Positions 16,194 to 25,375 are shown, numbered from the stretch's first letter. The stretch is 57,829 nucleotides of DNA from Desulfovibrio sp. (GCA_014804965.1 JAAUYU010000012.1:135754-193582), one strand, 5' to 3'. Made by a program: numbers and translations. The notes: generated by a model from the sequence alone, not told the origin.

Positions 16194-19100
16194 TCAGGCC
16201 GCCGCGGAATGGGCATAGGCCGGATGATGTGCGCGTTGCAGCTTCTGCGGGCGGCACAGCTTGCTCATCAGGCGCAGGTACTGCTTGTGCTTGCTGAGGA
16301 AGAAGGCCAGCGGCGGCGAGAAATTGCGCCCCAAAAGGCCATCCACCAGCATCTGGCTGATCTCGCGCTCGCGCGTGAGCACCAGTTGCGCCCGGGCCAG
16401 CACATGCCGGTCGGCGTCGGGCATGGTGACGAGCATCTTGCGGAAGGCCTCCTGCGCGCGCGGCTGGTAATACCAGAAATACATGAGGTCCAGCGCGTTG
16501 ATGATAAAGGCCTTTTCCAGCTCACGCCCGCGGGAGCCGCCGTGCCCCTTGAGACCGCCCGGCCGCGCCAGCATGACGAGCGCGTCCTCCTGCGGGAAGA
16601 GCAGCTCGAGGCGCGTGTAACAGGCGAAAACATTGGCGATCTTGCTCTTGTAGTCCCAGCGGCGCATCCGCAGGTTGACCTGGCTGTCGGCATAGCCCTC
16701 GATGATGGCGGCCACCGTGTCGGAGGCCATCTTGGAGACAACCGCCGCGCTGGGCACAAGATAGAGCTCGGGCTGGGCCACACCCACGACGAGGAGCAGC
16801 TGGAAGAGCAGATAGTCATAGAGCGACGACACCGGGATGGCGAGGCCGCTGCGGAAGAAGTTGCCGATGGCGGCCTCCTTGGGAAAGCCGCGGAAGACGT
16901 TGTGCGCGCAGATATAAAAGCCGTTGACGATGTTGAGCACCGTAAACACGAGGGTGGGGTGGTTTTCCACGGAATAGCCGAGCCCGTCCTGGAGCAGCCA
17001 CACGCGCACCATGACTTCGAGGAGCAGGACGGAAATGCCCGTATACATCAGGGAGTCGCAAATCCTGCTGATGCTCACCTGGTCCTTCCAGTGGATGAGC
17101 GTGCCGCGTGAAAAGCCGTTGGCGGCAAACATCATCTGCACCACATTGCGCACGCCGGTGATACCGAACCAGATGAAGGTGCCGAACCAGGCGAGGAACC
17201 ACCAGTTCTGGGTATAGAGGAAGGAGGCGAAGGCTGGGATGAAGCCCAGGAGCACCTTGAGCCAGTTGCTGATGGAGCTGTTGAGATAGGTCGGCCCGAG
17301 GTGCGCGTGGCCGCTGGACTCGCCATGCCCGAGGAGGTTGTTCTGGCGGGCCTGGTTGAGGCCGCCCAGGTTGGCGATATTGCCGTGCTTGCAGATGCGG
17401 CAGTATTCGCTGGCGGTTTTCCATTCGCTCTTGCGCTCCATGCCGAGGTGGCGACAGCCGGGCAGGCGGCGCAAATGCGCGGCGAGCTTTTGGAGGAAGC
17501 TGGGATTTTCCGGCTCGCGGAATATCTCGGTTTCCTCCACCGGGGAGCAGAGCGGGATGGGCCGCGCCTTTTGCGGCTTGCGCTTAAGCTCGGCCAGGGC
17601 CCGCGGGGGGAGCGTCTCCCTGAGCACCAGGCCCATGCCGTAGGAGCGGCGGCCCCCCGAGCTCGTGCCAAGGCGCGACTTGAGCGGGCTGTGGCGGTAA
17701 TGCTCCCAGAGTTTGGGCACATTGCGGAGAATGTTCTTGAACTTGGCCGCGCGCACTTCGTCGCCCACCCGCTCCAGATGCCGCCCCATCTGGCGGATCA
17801 TCTGCTTGACACGCGGGCCCAGGCCGAGATTGAGCGCGCGCTGCAGCTCGCCGATGGCCTCAAGGTCGTGGAGCCGCCCTTCCAGCCAGGCGCGCATATT
17901 GAAGATCTCAAGGTGGGTGATGGCCCCGTGGCAGTCGGAAAGCACCTCGGCCACATCTTCCACGCGGAGGTCGGTGAGGCCGAGCACGAGGCGGTAGCCG
18001 GGATTGAGCTCCTGCAACTCGTGCACCAGTTCCTGCGGGGAAAGGCGCAAAAGCTCCGGCACATTTTCGAGGCCCGGCTCAAGCAGGTCACGCACGTCCG
18101 GAAGCGTCTCGGGATTGAGCCATTCATCGGCGATGATGTCGGCGCTCAGGCCCTCGAGCGCCGCGATTTCCGCGGCGTTACCCGCGGCATCGGCCGCGGC
18201 GAGCCTTTTGGCCCTTTCCTGCGCTGCAGGCAGCACATGGCGGTGCATGTATTCGGAGAGATGGTGCAGGGAGGGCTGGCCCCGGCCCACGAAGTGGAGA
18301 AATTCCTGCTGGTCGAGAGGCGCCACATCCACGCCCCAGTCCGCCATGAGGCGGTCCCGCGGCTGGCCGTTCCAGGCGTTGAGGATGTGGAGGATGCGCG
18401 CCTTTTTCCAGGCAAGGACCTCGCGGCCCTTCTTCATGATCTCCGTCAGCTTCGGATTGTGGAGAAATTCGAGGAAGTCCTCGTTGGAGCTGAAACCGCG
18501 CGGTATCCAGAAGAGCCGCGCATAGTGCCCGTAAAAGGGCACCTGGTACTCGATACCGATACGCACGGTGAGCCCGGTGATTTCCGAGGCCCGCAATATC
18601 TCCCGCGCCGCATCCGGGGGCACCCAGTATTCATAGCCGATGGTGATGTCGCGGATGCCCTTGATCCAGGCGTCCATGATGAGGTGCGTGGGCGTTTTGC
18701 GGCCCTTGGTGTTGGCGTCGTAAACGTGGTCGTCAAAGGCGATCTGGTTCCATTCCTCGGGCATTTCCGGCAGGTGGTAGCGGGCGAGCATATGCCGGAC
18801 TATGCGCGGCGTGCCCTGCACGGTGCGCCGGAAGTCATGGGCCAGCTTGAGCTGGGTCAGGCGGTCGCCGTGGGCGCGCACCATGTCCTTCATGATCTGC
18901 ATGAGCACGCGGGCGGTGTTTCGCCTGAGCAGCGAATGGGCGCTGTTGAGCACCTCGTCGTAGAGCACTTCGAGGGCGAGCAGCCTGTCCCTCGCCTGGG
19001 CGTCACCGGCCTCGAGGTTGCGGAGCAGGTTGATGACCGCGGAGGCCATGCGCGCCACGGGCGATGCGGCCAGCTCCTTGATGCCGTGCGGATGGAGGTT

Positions 19101-19217
19101 CGGGTCAAAAAGGCCGTTGTCCGATGGGCCGGTACGCGAATCAAGGATGTGGTTGACAAGGGCGAGGATGTCCCTGTCCTGCTTGTCAAAATAAATGTCG
19201 CTCCAGTGTTCTGTCAC
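16194..19217 (-). CDS. large membrane protein of unknown function next to hydG
   Basis: 1007 residues, not recognised. I place the start at GTG 19217 (VTEHWSDIYF) because AAGGGGG lies six bases upstream; the longer frame to 19304 lacks a site. Residues 1 to about 570 are soluble, helical and charged, with no known motif. A CRICKHGN segment (near 615) and an Asn/Gly/His-rich stretch follow. A hydrophobic block of about four to six spans covers roughly 650-690, 726-742, 754-774 and 796-813, and the last ~190 residues are cytoplasm-like. It is 117 bp downstream of hydG on the same strand. A role in hydrogenase maturation is only suggested by position. Confidence 0.75.
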   Translation of the reverse strand: MTEHWSDIYFDKQDRDILALVNHILDSRTGPSDNGLFDPNLHPHGIKELAASPVARMASAVINLLRNLEAGDAQARDRLLALEVLYDEVLNSAHSLLRRNTARVLMQIMKDMVRAHGDRLTQLKLAHDFRRTVQGTPRIVRHMLARYHLPEMPEEWNQIAFDDHVYDANTKGRKTPTHLIMDAWIKGIRDITIGYEYWVPPDAAREILRASEITGLTVRIGIEYQVPFYGHYARLFWIPRGFSSNEDFLEFLHNPKLTEIMKKGREVLAWKKARILHILNAWNGQPRDRLMADWGVDVAPLDQQEFLHFVGRGQPSLHHLSEYMHRHVLPAAQERAKRLAAADAAGNAAEIAALEGLSADIIADEWLNPETLPDVRDLLEPGLENVPELLRLSPQELVHELQELNPGYRLVLGLTDLRVEDVAEVLSDCHGAITHLEIFNMRAWLEGRLHDLEAIGELQRALNLGLGPRVKQMIRQMGRHLERVGDEVRAAKFKNILRNVPKLWEHYRHSPLKSRLGTSSGGRRSYGMGLVLRETLPPRALAELKRKPQKARPIPLCSPVEETEIFREPENPSFLQKLAAHLRRLPGCRHLGMERKSEWKTASEYCRICKHGNIANLGGLNQARQNNLLGHGESSGHAHLGPTYLNSSISNWLKVLLGFIPAFASFLYTQNWWFLAWFGTFIWFGITGVRNVVQMMFAANGFSRGTLIHWKDQVSISRICDSLMYTGISVLLLEVMVRVWLLQDGLGYSVENHPTLVFTVLNIVNGFYICAHNVFRGFPKEAAIGNFFRSGLAIPVSSLYDYLLFQLLLVVGVAQPELYLVPSAAVVSKMASDTVAAIIEGYADSQVNLRMRRWDYKSKIANVFACYTRLELLFPQEDALVMLARPGGLKGHGGSRGRELEKAFIINALDLMYFWYYQPRAQEAFRKMLVTMPDADRHVLARAQLVLTREREISQMLVDGLLGRNFSPPLAFFLSKHKQYLRLMSKLCRPQKLQRAHHPAYAHSAAA

Positions 19218-19334
19218 GCCGTGCCCCCTTGGCCGCCGCCATGATGCAGAAGTAAGCGGCCCGGATTCGGCGGGGCGCGCCGCTTGCGCATGGCCGCGCG
19301 GCACGCCCCGTGAGAAGTCGTCTCTGTGCTACTG

Positions 19335-20732
19335 CTAGATGAATTCGTCCATGCGCCCCGAGCGCACCTTCTGGAGCAGGCGCTCGGCCGCGCCGCGCTC
19401 ATGCTCGGGGAGCTGCTCCAGCTTTTCGGCGATGACCTTTTCGCCCAGCTGGCGCGTATAGGGCGTGGCGTAATTGATGAGAAATTCCATGAAGCCCGCA
19501 ATGGAATTGGGGCCGCACTGGGACTTGATGCTGCCGCTGCGCACGAGGGAGATGAATTCCTGGCCGCTGCGGCCGAGACGCGGACAGGCCGTACAGAAGG
19601 AGGGCAGATGCCGGGCTTCCTCCAGCAGGAAGCGGACCACCTCGTCCAGATGGCATTCCTCGCCGATGGGGAAGGGAGCCTTTTCGCCGGGCGCGTCCGT
19701 CCAGCTTTCATAGGGGTTGGCGACGCTGCCCGTGAGCAGCTGCGAACAGCCGATATTGCACGCTTCGCGCCACACCCCGGCGGGCTCGCGCGTGGTGAGC
19801 AGGATGCCGGTATAGGGAATGGCGAGCCGGGTGATGGCCACGGCGCGGAGGAACTCGTCGTCGTTGAGGGCGTAGGGCGCCTGGAAATCACAGCCGGGCG
19901 CCGGCCGCACACGGTGCAGATTGACCGTGCGCGCGCCCGCGCCGTATTCCTGCGCGAGGTGCGCGGCGTGGGCGGCAAGGCCCAGCAGGTCGAACTCCCA
20001 CGGGCCAAGCCCCAGCGCGAGCCCCAGGCCCACATCGGGCATTCCCGATTCCAGCGCCACGCCGGGCCCCTGGAGGCGCCCCGCAAAGTCGCTCTTGGGG
20101 CCGCCCGGATGGGCGTTGTGGTAGCTCTTTTCGTGGTAGGTTTCCTGATAGATGTTGACCGTGCCCGCCTCGGTGCGCTTGAGTACCGCATATTCGTCGG
20201 GCGTGAGCACGCCGAGGTCAAAATTCACCCGGCGGATCTCGCCCATGCCGTCAAAGAGCCTGAGCAGGGCCTCGGTTGCCTCGGCCCAGTATTCCACATC
20301 GGATTCGGTGCTCTGGCCGCTCACGAGCACCACGCGCTTGTGGCCCTGGCGGATGAGCTTGCGCGCGGCCTCGCGGATCTCAGACGGGTTCAGGCGCTTG
20401 CGCTGCACGGCGCCATTGCCCTTGCGGGAGGCGCAGTAGCGGCACTCGCTCGCGCAGGTGTTGCTCACATGCAGGGGCGCGGTGAGCACGATGCGGTCGC
20501 CATAGACCTTCTGCTTCACAAGGTCAGCCGTGCCAAGGATGAGCGTCAGGTCTTCCGGCTTCTTCACGCGGAGCAGGGCCACGATCTCGTCCGGGCCGAG
20601 CGGCTCCAGCGCCAGGGACTTGTCGAGGATCTCGCGGACGACGGCGGTTTCGGGCGCGCTTTCACGGGCGAGCGCCGTTTCGATGGCGACGGGGTCCAGC
20701 CAGGTGGGAGCGGAAGCGGAAGTGCCGGGCAT
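19335..20732 (-). CDS. hydG: [FeFe]-hydrogenase H-cluster radical SAM maturase HydG
   Basis: Tyrosine-cleaving radical SAM enzyme that makes CO and cyanide ligands as an Fe(CO)2(CN) synthon for the H-cluster. The 465 residues contain the radical SAM CX3CX2C motif (C93, C97, C100 in NTCASECRYC) and the HydG-specific C-terminal CX2CX22C motif (CTACPRLGRSG to SQCGPN), ligating the auxiliary cluster with the labile iron. This last motif separates HydG from ThiH. The ATG at 20732 was chosen because AAGGA lies seven bases upstream; an upstream TTG has no site. HydE and the hydrogenase itself are not in this window. Confidence 0.96.
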   Translation of the reverse strand: MPGTSASAPTWLDPVAIETALARESAPETAVVREILDKSLALEPLGPDEIVALLRVKKPEDLTLILGTADLVKQKVYGDRIVLTAPLHVSNTCASECRYCASRKGNGAVQRKRLNPSEIREAARKLIRQGHKRVVLVSGQSTESDVEYWAEATEALLRLFDGMGEIRRVNFDLGVLTPDEYAVLKRTEAGTVNIYQETYHEKSYHNAHPGGPKSDFAGRLQGPGVALESGMPDVGLGLALGLGPWEFDLLGLAAHAAHLAQEYGAGARTVNLHRVRPAPGCDFQAPYALNDDEFLRAVAITRLAIPYTGILLTTREPAGVWREACNIGCSQLLTGSVANPYESWTDAPGEKAPFPIGEECHLDEVVRFLLEEARHLPSFCTACPRLGRSGQEFISLVRSGSIKSQCGPNSIAGFMEFLINYATPYTRQLGEKVIAEKLEQLPEHERGAAERLLQKVRSGRMDEFI

Positions 20733-20860
20733 GAGTGCATCCTTGAGGGGCAAAAGGTGAGCCCGCAGCCGGGGGCCGCGGAACAGGGCGGATGTCTGGA
20801 TGGCGGAAATCTAGCATGGCGCGGAACAAAACACCAGCCTGAAGGGGGGTGTCGCCGGGC

Positions 20861-22006
20861 TCAGCGCTGGCGGCCGCGGCGTTTTTTGGTCTTGGGCGGG
20901 GCAACGGGTGCCGGGGGCTCGGGCGCGGGCGGCGTGAGGTCCGGCGGGTCCGGGATGTGCGGCACATGGGCGGCGTTCCCTAGATGGCGCAAAAAGAATT
21001 CCGTCAGCGCGGCATCGAGGCGCCGGCCCAGGGCCGACCGGGTATCCGCGCGCACCGACAGGCAAAGCTCCGGGAGCTCCGCGGCCACGGAGGGCGGGCA
21101 CGGGGCCATGAGCGCGCCCGTATCCGCCTCGGGAAGCTCGAGCACCGTGGCCTTGAGGCCGGGGAGACGCGCAATGGCCCCGGCGTGGAGCTCGGCCCTG
21201 TCCACCTTTTCCGCCCCGGCCACCACCAAAAGGAGCGGCGGATAAAAATGACGGAAGGAAGCCGGTCCGAAGAGCAGGCCATAGCCGGGCGCCACCGAGG
21301 CCACGGCCTTGACGCGCGGGTCCGCAAGGCTCTTTTTGAGCGGAAAGCCCGCGCAGATGGCGTCGATCTTGCCGCGTACCCAGGGATCACAATAGGCGTC
21401 CCCCGCCCGGGCCCTGGCGCAGTAATCCGCCCAGGGCGTGCAATCCGGCAGCGCCCCGCCGAGGAGCAGGGCCGCGGACCCGCCCGTACCGAAGCCGAGC
21501 ACCCCGATGCGTCCGGGGTCGATGCTCGCCGAAAGCTCCTTGTCGGCGAGGAGCACGTCGATGACCGCGGAGAGCTCCTTCACCCGGTTTTCCAGCTGCG
21601 GCCAGGTGAAGAGGTCATCCATGTTGTGCATACTGTCGCGCGCATGGGCCGGGGCCGCGACCACGAAGCCGCGTGCGGCCAGCCGCGCCGCCGTGTCATG
21701 GTAGGAAAAGCGCGTGCCCGGCGTCGCGTGGGAAAGCAGGAGAAGCGGAAAGCGCCCCTCGGCCGGGCGCCCGTTGCGCGCGGCATAGATGGTCCACGGT
21801 GAATAGCTGAGCTCGCGCGGCGGGCGCACGCCCGGATACCAGACGTTGATGTCGAGACGCAGGGAGGGCTCGCCCGCAAGTTCGCCCAGCGTGCGGAAGG
21901 CGGGCTTGTAGGCCTCGGCGCTTCGCCCGTCGCCGGGCGTCGCCAAAAGCAGCAGGAGCGCGGACAGGGCACAGGCCCACGCCCGCAGCCAGTGGGAGAT
22001 GCACAT
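20861..22006 (-). CDS. alpha/beta-hydrolase-fold protein, probably catalytically inactive
   Basis: 381 residues with a signal peptide (about 1-30), so exported. The fold resembles the predicted dienelactone hydrolase group (COG4188): FPLLLLSHATPGTRFSYHDTAARLAARGFVVAAP, given here as two adjoining motifs, then the elbow region VLGFGTGGSAALL. At the elbow (171-176) the usual G-x-S-x-G-G is GFGTGG, so the nucleophile Ser is Gly. Near the C-terminus, where relatives carry the catalytic His before a Pro-Cys, the sequence is PEADTGALMAPC with no His. The tail is Pro-rich and basic. The ATG at 22006 is preferred over a TTG at 22042. It is 128 bp upstream of hydG, same strand. Confidence 0.8.
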   Translation of the reverse strand: MCISHWLRAWACALSALLLLLATPGDGRSAEAYKPAFRTLGELAGEPSLRLDINVWYPGVRPPRELSYSPWTIYAARNGRPAEGRFPLLLLSHATPGTRFSYHDTAARLAARGFVVAAPAHARDSMHNMDDLFTWPQLENRVKELSAVIDVLLADKELSASIDPGRIGVLGFGTGGSAALLLGGALPDCTPWADYCARARAGDAYCDPWVRGKIDAICAGFPLKKSLADPRVKAVASVAPGYGLLFGPASFRHFYPPLLLVVAGAEKVDRAELHAGAIARLPGLKATVLELPEADTGALMAPCPPSVAAELPELCLSVRADTRSALGRRLDAALTEFFLRHLGNAAHVPHIPDPPDLTPPAPEPPAPVAPPKTKKRRGRQR

Positions 22007-22120
22007 GCCGCCTGTTGTGCCACAGCCGTGCCTGGGGTACAAGGGGCAAGTGGGCTTGCGGCGCCGCCGCCCGTGGGCGCAGCGGTGTTGCGCCGCGTAG
22101 CCCCGAAGCAGGAGTCTTTA

Positions 22121-22801
22121 ATGGAAACCTTGAGCTTTTTCTTGGATTTCGTGCTCCATATCGACGTCCACCTCTTCGAGCTGGTGGAGCAGTACGGCAT
22201 GTGGATCTACGGCATCCTGTTCGTCATCGTCTTTTGCGAGACGGGCCTTGTGGTCACGCCCTTCCTGCCGGGGGATTCGCTGCTGTTCGCCTCCGGCGTG
22301 GTGGCCGGGGCGGGCCTCATGGGCTACCCTGAGATCATGCTGGTCCTCCTCGCCGCGGGCATCAGCGGCGACGCCGTGAACTACTGCATCGGGCGCCATG
22401 TGGGCCCTCCCATCTTTGCGCGCGACAGCCGCTTCATCAAGAAGGAATACCTGCTCAAGGCGCACCATTTTTATGAACGCCACGGCGGCAAGGCCATCGT
22501 GCTCGCGCGCTTCATCCCCATCGTGCGCACCTTCGCGCCCTTTGTGGCGGGCATCGCGCTCATGAATCCTGCGGTATTTTTCTTCTACAATATTATCGGC
22601 TGCCTGCTCTGGGTGGGGGCGCTCGTCTCCGCCGGATTCTTCCTCGGCAACCTCGCCTGGGTGCGCGAGAATTTCAGCCTCATCGTCTATGCCATCATCA
22701 TTATTTCCGTGCTCCCGGTGTGCATCGAGATCGTCCGCGGCTGGCTGGGGCGCGGCAAAGATGCGGCCAGGACGGAGGGGGAGGGCCATGAGGGCCGCTG
22801 A
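22121..22801 (+). CDS. DedA-family membrane protein
   Basis: 226-residue inner-membrane protein of the DedA/SNARE-associated family, implicated in phospholipid (undecaprenyl phosphate or PE) flipping and membrane potential maintenance. Diagnostic segments are ETGLVVTPFLPGDSLLF, SGDAVNYCIGR, and ARFIPIVRTFAPFVAG with its essential Arg residues. AGGAG precedes the ATG at 22121. The last 14 bases overlap the start of hydF, indicating coupled translation. It is divergent from the hydrolase/hydG genes. Confidence 0.92.
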   Translation: METLSFFLDFVLHIDVHLFELVEQYGMWIYGILFVIVFCETGLVVTPFLPGDSLLFASGVVAGAGLMGYPEIMLVLLAAGISGDAVNYCIGRHVGPPIFARDSRFIKKEYLLKAHHFYERHGGKAIVLARFIPIVRTFAPFVAGIALMNPAVFFFYNIIGCLLWVGALVSAGFFLGNLAWVRENFSLIVYAIIIISVLPVCIEIVRGWLGRGKDAARTEGEGHEGR

Positions 22802-24056
22802 GGGCGGCGAGCCCCAGGAGGGCCTGGGCGCGCCCAAGGGCCTTCGGCCGCATATCGCCCTCGTGGGGCGGCGCAACGCGGGGAAGTCGGCCCTGCTCAA
22901 CGCCCTGGCAGGGCAGGCCGTCTCCATCGTGTCGGAAACCCCGGGAACCACCACCGACCCCGTTGCCAAGACCATGGAGCTCTCGCCGCTGGGGCCCGTT
23001 GTCCTGCTGGATACCGCGGGCATTGACGACGAGGGCGCGCTCGGCGGGCAGCGGGTGGAGCGGACAAAGAGCGCCCTATGCGGCGTGGATGCGGCTCTCC
23101 TCGTGACCGACGGGGGGCGGTGGGATGCGCCAGAGCGCGAGCTCGTGGCGCTGCTCGAAGAGCGGCATATCCCCTTTGTGGTCGTCCGTAACAAGGCGGA
23201 CCTTGGACCCGCACAGCTCCCGGAGATGCAGCTGCCGGAAGGCGCGCTCCACGTCTCCGCCCTCAAGGGCAACGGCGTCGGCGCGGTGGTGGCGGCGCTT
23301 GCCCGCATGCTGCCCGAGGCGGCGCTTCAGCAGCCGCCCCTGCTGGCAGGCCTTTTGCCGGAGGGGGGACTCGCCGTGCTGGTGGTCCCGCTGGATTCCG
23401 GCGCTCCCAAGGGGCGGCTCATCCAGCCGCAGGTCCAGACCATCCGGGATTGCCTCGACGGCCGCGCGAGCTGCCTTGTGACCACGCCCGGGGAATATGC
23501 GTCCATGCTGGAGCGGCTGGTCGCACCCCCGGAGCTCGTCATCTGCGATTCCCAGGTGGTGCGCGAGACCGTGGTCGCAACGCCGCCGGATGTGCCGCTC
23601 ACCACCTTTTCCATCCTCATGGCGCGCCTCAAGGGCGACCTCGCCGCCCTTGCAGCGGGCGCTGCTGCGCTGGCGGGGCTTGCGCCGGGGGATACCGTGG
23701 TCATTCAGGAAGGCTGTTCCCATCACCCGCAGGTAGACGACATCGGCCGCGTCAAGCTGCCGCGGCTGTTGCGCGCGCTGGCCGGGGGCGAGGTGAACGT
23801 GGTCATGGCCGCGGGCACGGCGTTTTTTGCCTATCCCGAAGAGGCGCGGGCCGTCATCCACTGCGGCGGCTGTGTCATCACGCGCCGCCAGATGCTGGAG
23901 CGCATGGCCGAGGCCCGCGCCCGGGCACTTCCCATGACCAATTACGGCGTCGCCCTCTCCCTGGGGCAGGGCGTGCTCGAGCGGGCGCTTTCGCCCTTTC
24001 CCGAGGCGCTCGCCGCCTACCGGGCTGCGCGGGAAGCGCAGGAGCGCCCGCGCTGA
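22788..24056 (+). CDS. hydF: [FeFe]-hydrogenase H-cluster maturation GTPase HydF
   Basis: Scaffold GTPase on which the 2Fe subcluster is completed and delivered to HydA. The 422 residues have a GTPase domain (P-loop GRRNAGKSAL, DTAG, NKAD), a dimerisation domain, and the C-terminal cluster-binding pattern CxH-x45-HCxxC (EGCSHH to VIHCGGC). The start is the ATG at 22788, after a GGAGGGGGAGGG stretch inside the end of dedA. Together with hydG on the other side it marks the genome as encoding an [FeFe] hydrogenase. Confidence 0.95.
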   Translation: MRAAEGGEPQEGLGAPKGLRPHIALVGRRNAGKSALLNALAGQAVSIVSETPGTTTDPVAKTMELSPLGPVVLLDTAGIDDEGALGGQRVERTKSALCGVDAALLVTDGGRWDAPERELVALLEERHIPFVVVRNKADLGPAQLPEMQLPEGALHVSALKGNGVGAVVAALARMLPEAALQQPPLLAGLLPEGGLAVLVVPLDSGAPKGRLIQPQVQTIRDCLDGRASCLVTTPGEYASMLERLVAPPELVICDSQVVRETVVATPPDVPLTTFSILMARLKGDLAALAAGAAALAGLAPGDTVVIQEGCSHHPQVDDIGRVKLPRLLRALAGGEVNVVMAAGTAFFAYPEEARAVIHCGGCVITRRQMLERMAEARARALPMTNYGVALSLGQGVLERALSPFPEALAAYRAAREAQERPR

Positions 24057-24142
24057 TGCCCGGCGCTTGCCAGCGCCGCCGCCAGCGGCTATGAAGAGCG
24101 GAGACTGACGCCAAGCCCATCCCCCAGCGAGAGGAGAAGCGC

Positions 24143-25195
24143 GTGAACATCGTGTGCCCGCAGTGCGGTTTCAGCCGTCGTTTGCCGGAAGGCCGCCTGC
24201 CCGGTGAAGTGGTCATCGCCACCTGCCCCCAATGCGCGTGCCGTTTCCGTTTCTCCGTTAGGGACGGGGTATTGGGCGTCCTTGCGCCGCGCGGAGAGGG
24301 CGCACCCCCTGCGGCCGGCGGTCCGTCACAGCGCGGCGCCGCCACTCCCCTGAATGATACGGGCCTTGCGCCCGGTGCGGTCATTCCCGGCAGGGATGAG
24401 GACCCCCCGGCCTCCACTGCGGCGCGTGACGGGCAGGCGAGCGGCCATGTTCAGCAGGCGAAGTCGGAGGAAGAGGAAGATATCCGGGAGACGGCGCGGC
24501 GCGCCTATGAGCGGGAGGCCGCCCGTTTTTCCGGCCCGGAAGCCGGGGCGGATGTGGCCGCTGCGGCGGAACGCCAATGGGACGTCAATCCCTGGGATGC
24601 GGCCCCGGCCAATGGCGGCTGGCTCCAGGCTTTTTACCAGACGGTCCTCAGGGTCATGTTCGCCGCGCCGCGCTTCTTCGCCGGGCTCCGGCCCCACGCG
24701 CGGCAGTTGCGGCCGCTCGGCTTCTATCTCGTCATCTGCGTCATCCAGACCGTTGTGGAGCGCTTCTGGGGCTCCATGATCATTTCGGCGCTCACCCCCT
24801 CGGCCGCCACGGACCCGCAGCTGGAAAGGCTGCTCGAGCTGCTCGCGCCCAAGAGTGACCTCGCCCTGAGCCTGCTTTTGCGCTGCGGCCTGCTCGTGCT
24901 CCAGCTCTATGTGTTCGCGGCGCTCATGTTTCTGGCTTACCGCCTCGTGGCCCGGGAGCGCACGAGCTTCTCTCTGGTCTTTCAGGTGATGGCCTACAGC
25001 TCGGCCCCGGCGCTCCTCTGCATCGTGCCCGCCCTGGGCTCGCTCGCGGGGATGATCTGGGGGCTCGCCTGCCTCGCCGTGGGCTGCCGGGCGGCGCTTC
25101 GCCTCAACTGGCCGCAGACGCTGTTCGGCTTTGTGCCCCTCATTCTCGTCTTCGGGCCCCTGCTGCTTCAGGCCATGACCGCGGTTCAGGGCTGA
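24143..25195 (+). CDS. MJ0042 zinc-ribbon plus Yip1-domain membrane protein
   Basis: 350 residues starting at GTG 24143 behind GAGGAGAA. The zinc ribbon CPQC (5-8) / CPQC (28-31) is followed by an acidic, low-complexity linker (about 55-140) and a hydrophobic C-terminal domain with four to five spans (RPLGFYLVICVIQTVVERF, LLVLQLYVFAALMFLAYRL, LAGMIWGLACLAVGCRAAL), matching the Yip1 family layout. Function unknown; it may anchor or regulate a membrane complex. It is downstream of hydF by 86 bp and could share its transcript. Confidence 0.8.
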   Translation: MNIVCPQCGFSRRLPEGRLPGEVVIATCPQCACRFRFSVRDGVLGVLAPRGEGAPPAAGGPSQRGAATPLNDTGLAPGAVIPGRDEDPPASTAARDGQASGHVQQAKSEEEEDIRETARRAYEREAARFSGPEAGADVAAAAERQWDVNPWDAAPANGGWLQAFYQTVLRVMFAAPRFFAGLRPHARQLRPLGFYLVICVIQTVVERFWGSMIISALTPSAATDPQLERLLELLAPKSDLALSLLLRCGLLVLQLYVFAALMFLAYRLVARERTSFSLVFQVMAYSSAPALLCIVPALGSLAGMIWGLACLAVGCRAALRLNWPQTLFGFVPLILVFGPLLLQAMTAVQG

Positions 25196-25228
25196 GGGCA
25201 GCTCGAGCCCGGCTTTCGGCGGGGCCGC

Positions 25229-25245
25229 TGGCATGGATTTCGCAT
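25229..25245 (+). promoter_or_regulatory. weak candidate sigma54 promoter
   Basis: TGGCAT-GGATT-TCGCAT: GG and GC elements 10 bases apart, as in -24/-12 promoters, with two departures from TGGCAC-N5-TTGCA. It would give a leader of about 120 bases to the lipoprotein gene at 25376. Listed because the region has no better promoter; tentative. Confidence 0.25.
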
Positions 25246-25375
25246 TTTTCCCGGCATCCGGGTATCCGGCGGCGTCAATGGGTGCGCCGCGCCCCGGCCA
25301 CAGCGCCTTTTCGCGCGGCCCATGCGCGGGAAAGCGGAATGAAGGCGGGCGGACCTGTCCGCAGGGAGAACTGTC

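Noticed and set aside
17301-19244. 647-codon plus-strand frame opposite the 1007-residue membrane protein gene
   Set aside because: Considered because that protein is itself unrecognised. The minus frame has a strong ribosome site, hydrophobic spans at sensible positions and a terminator at its end; the plus frame has biased shadow composition and no start signal.
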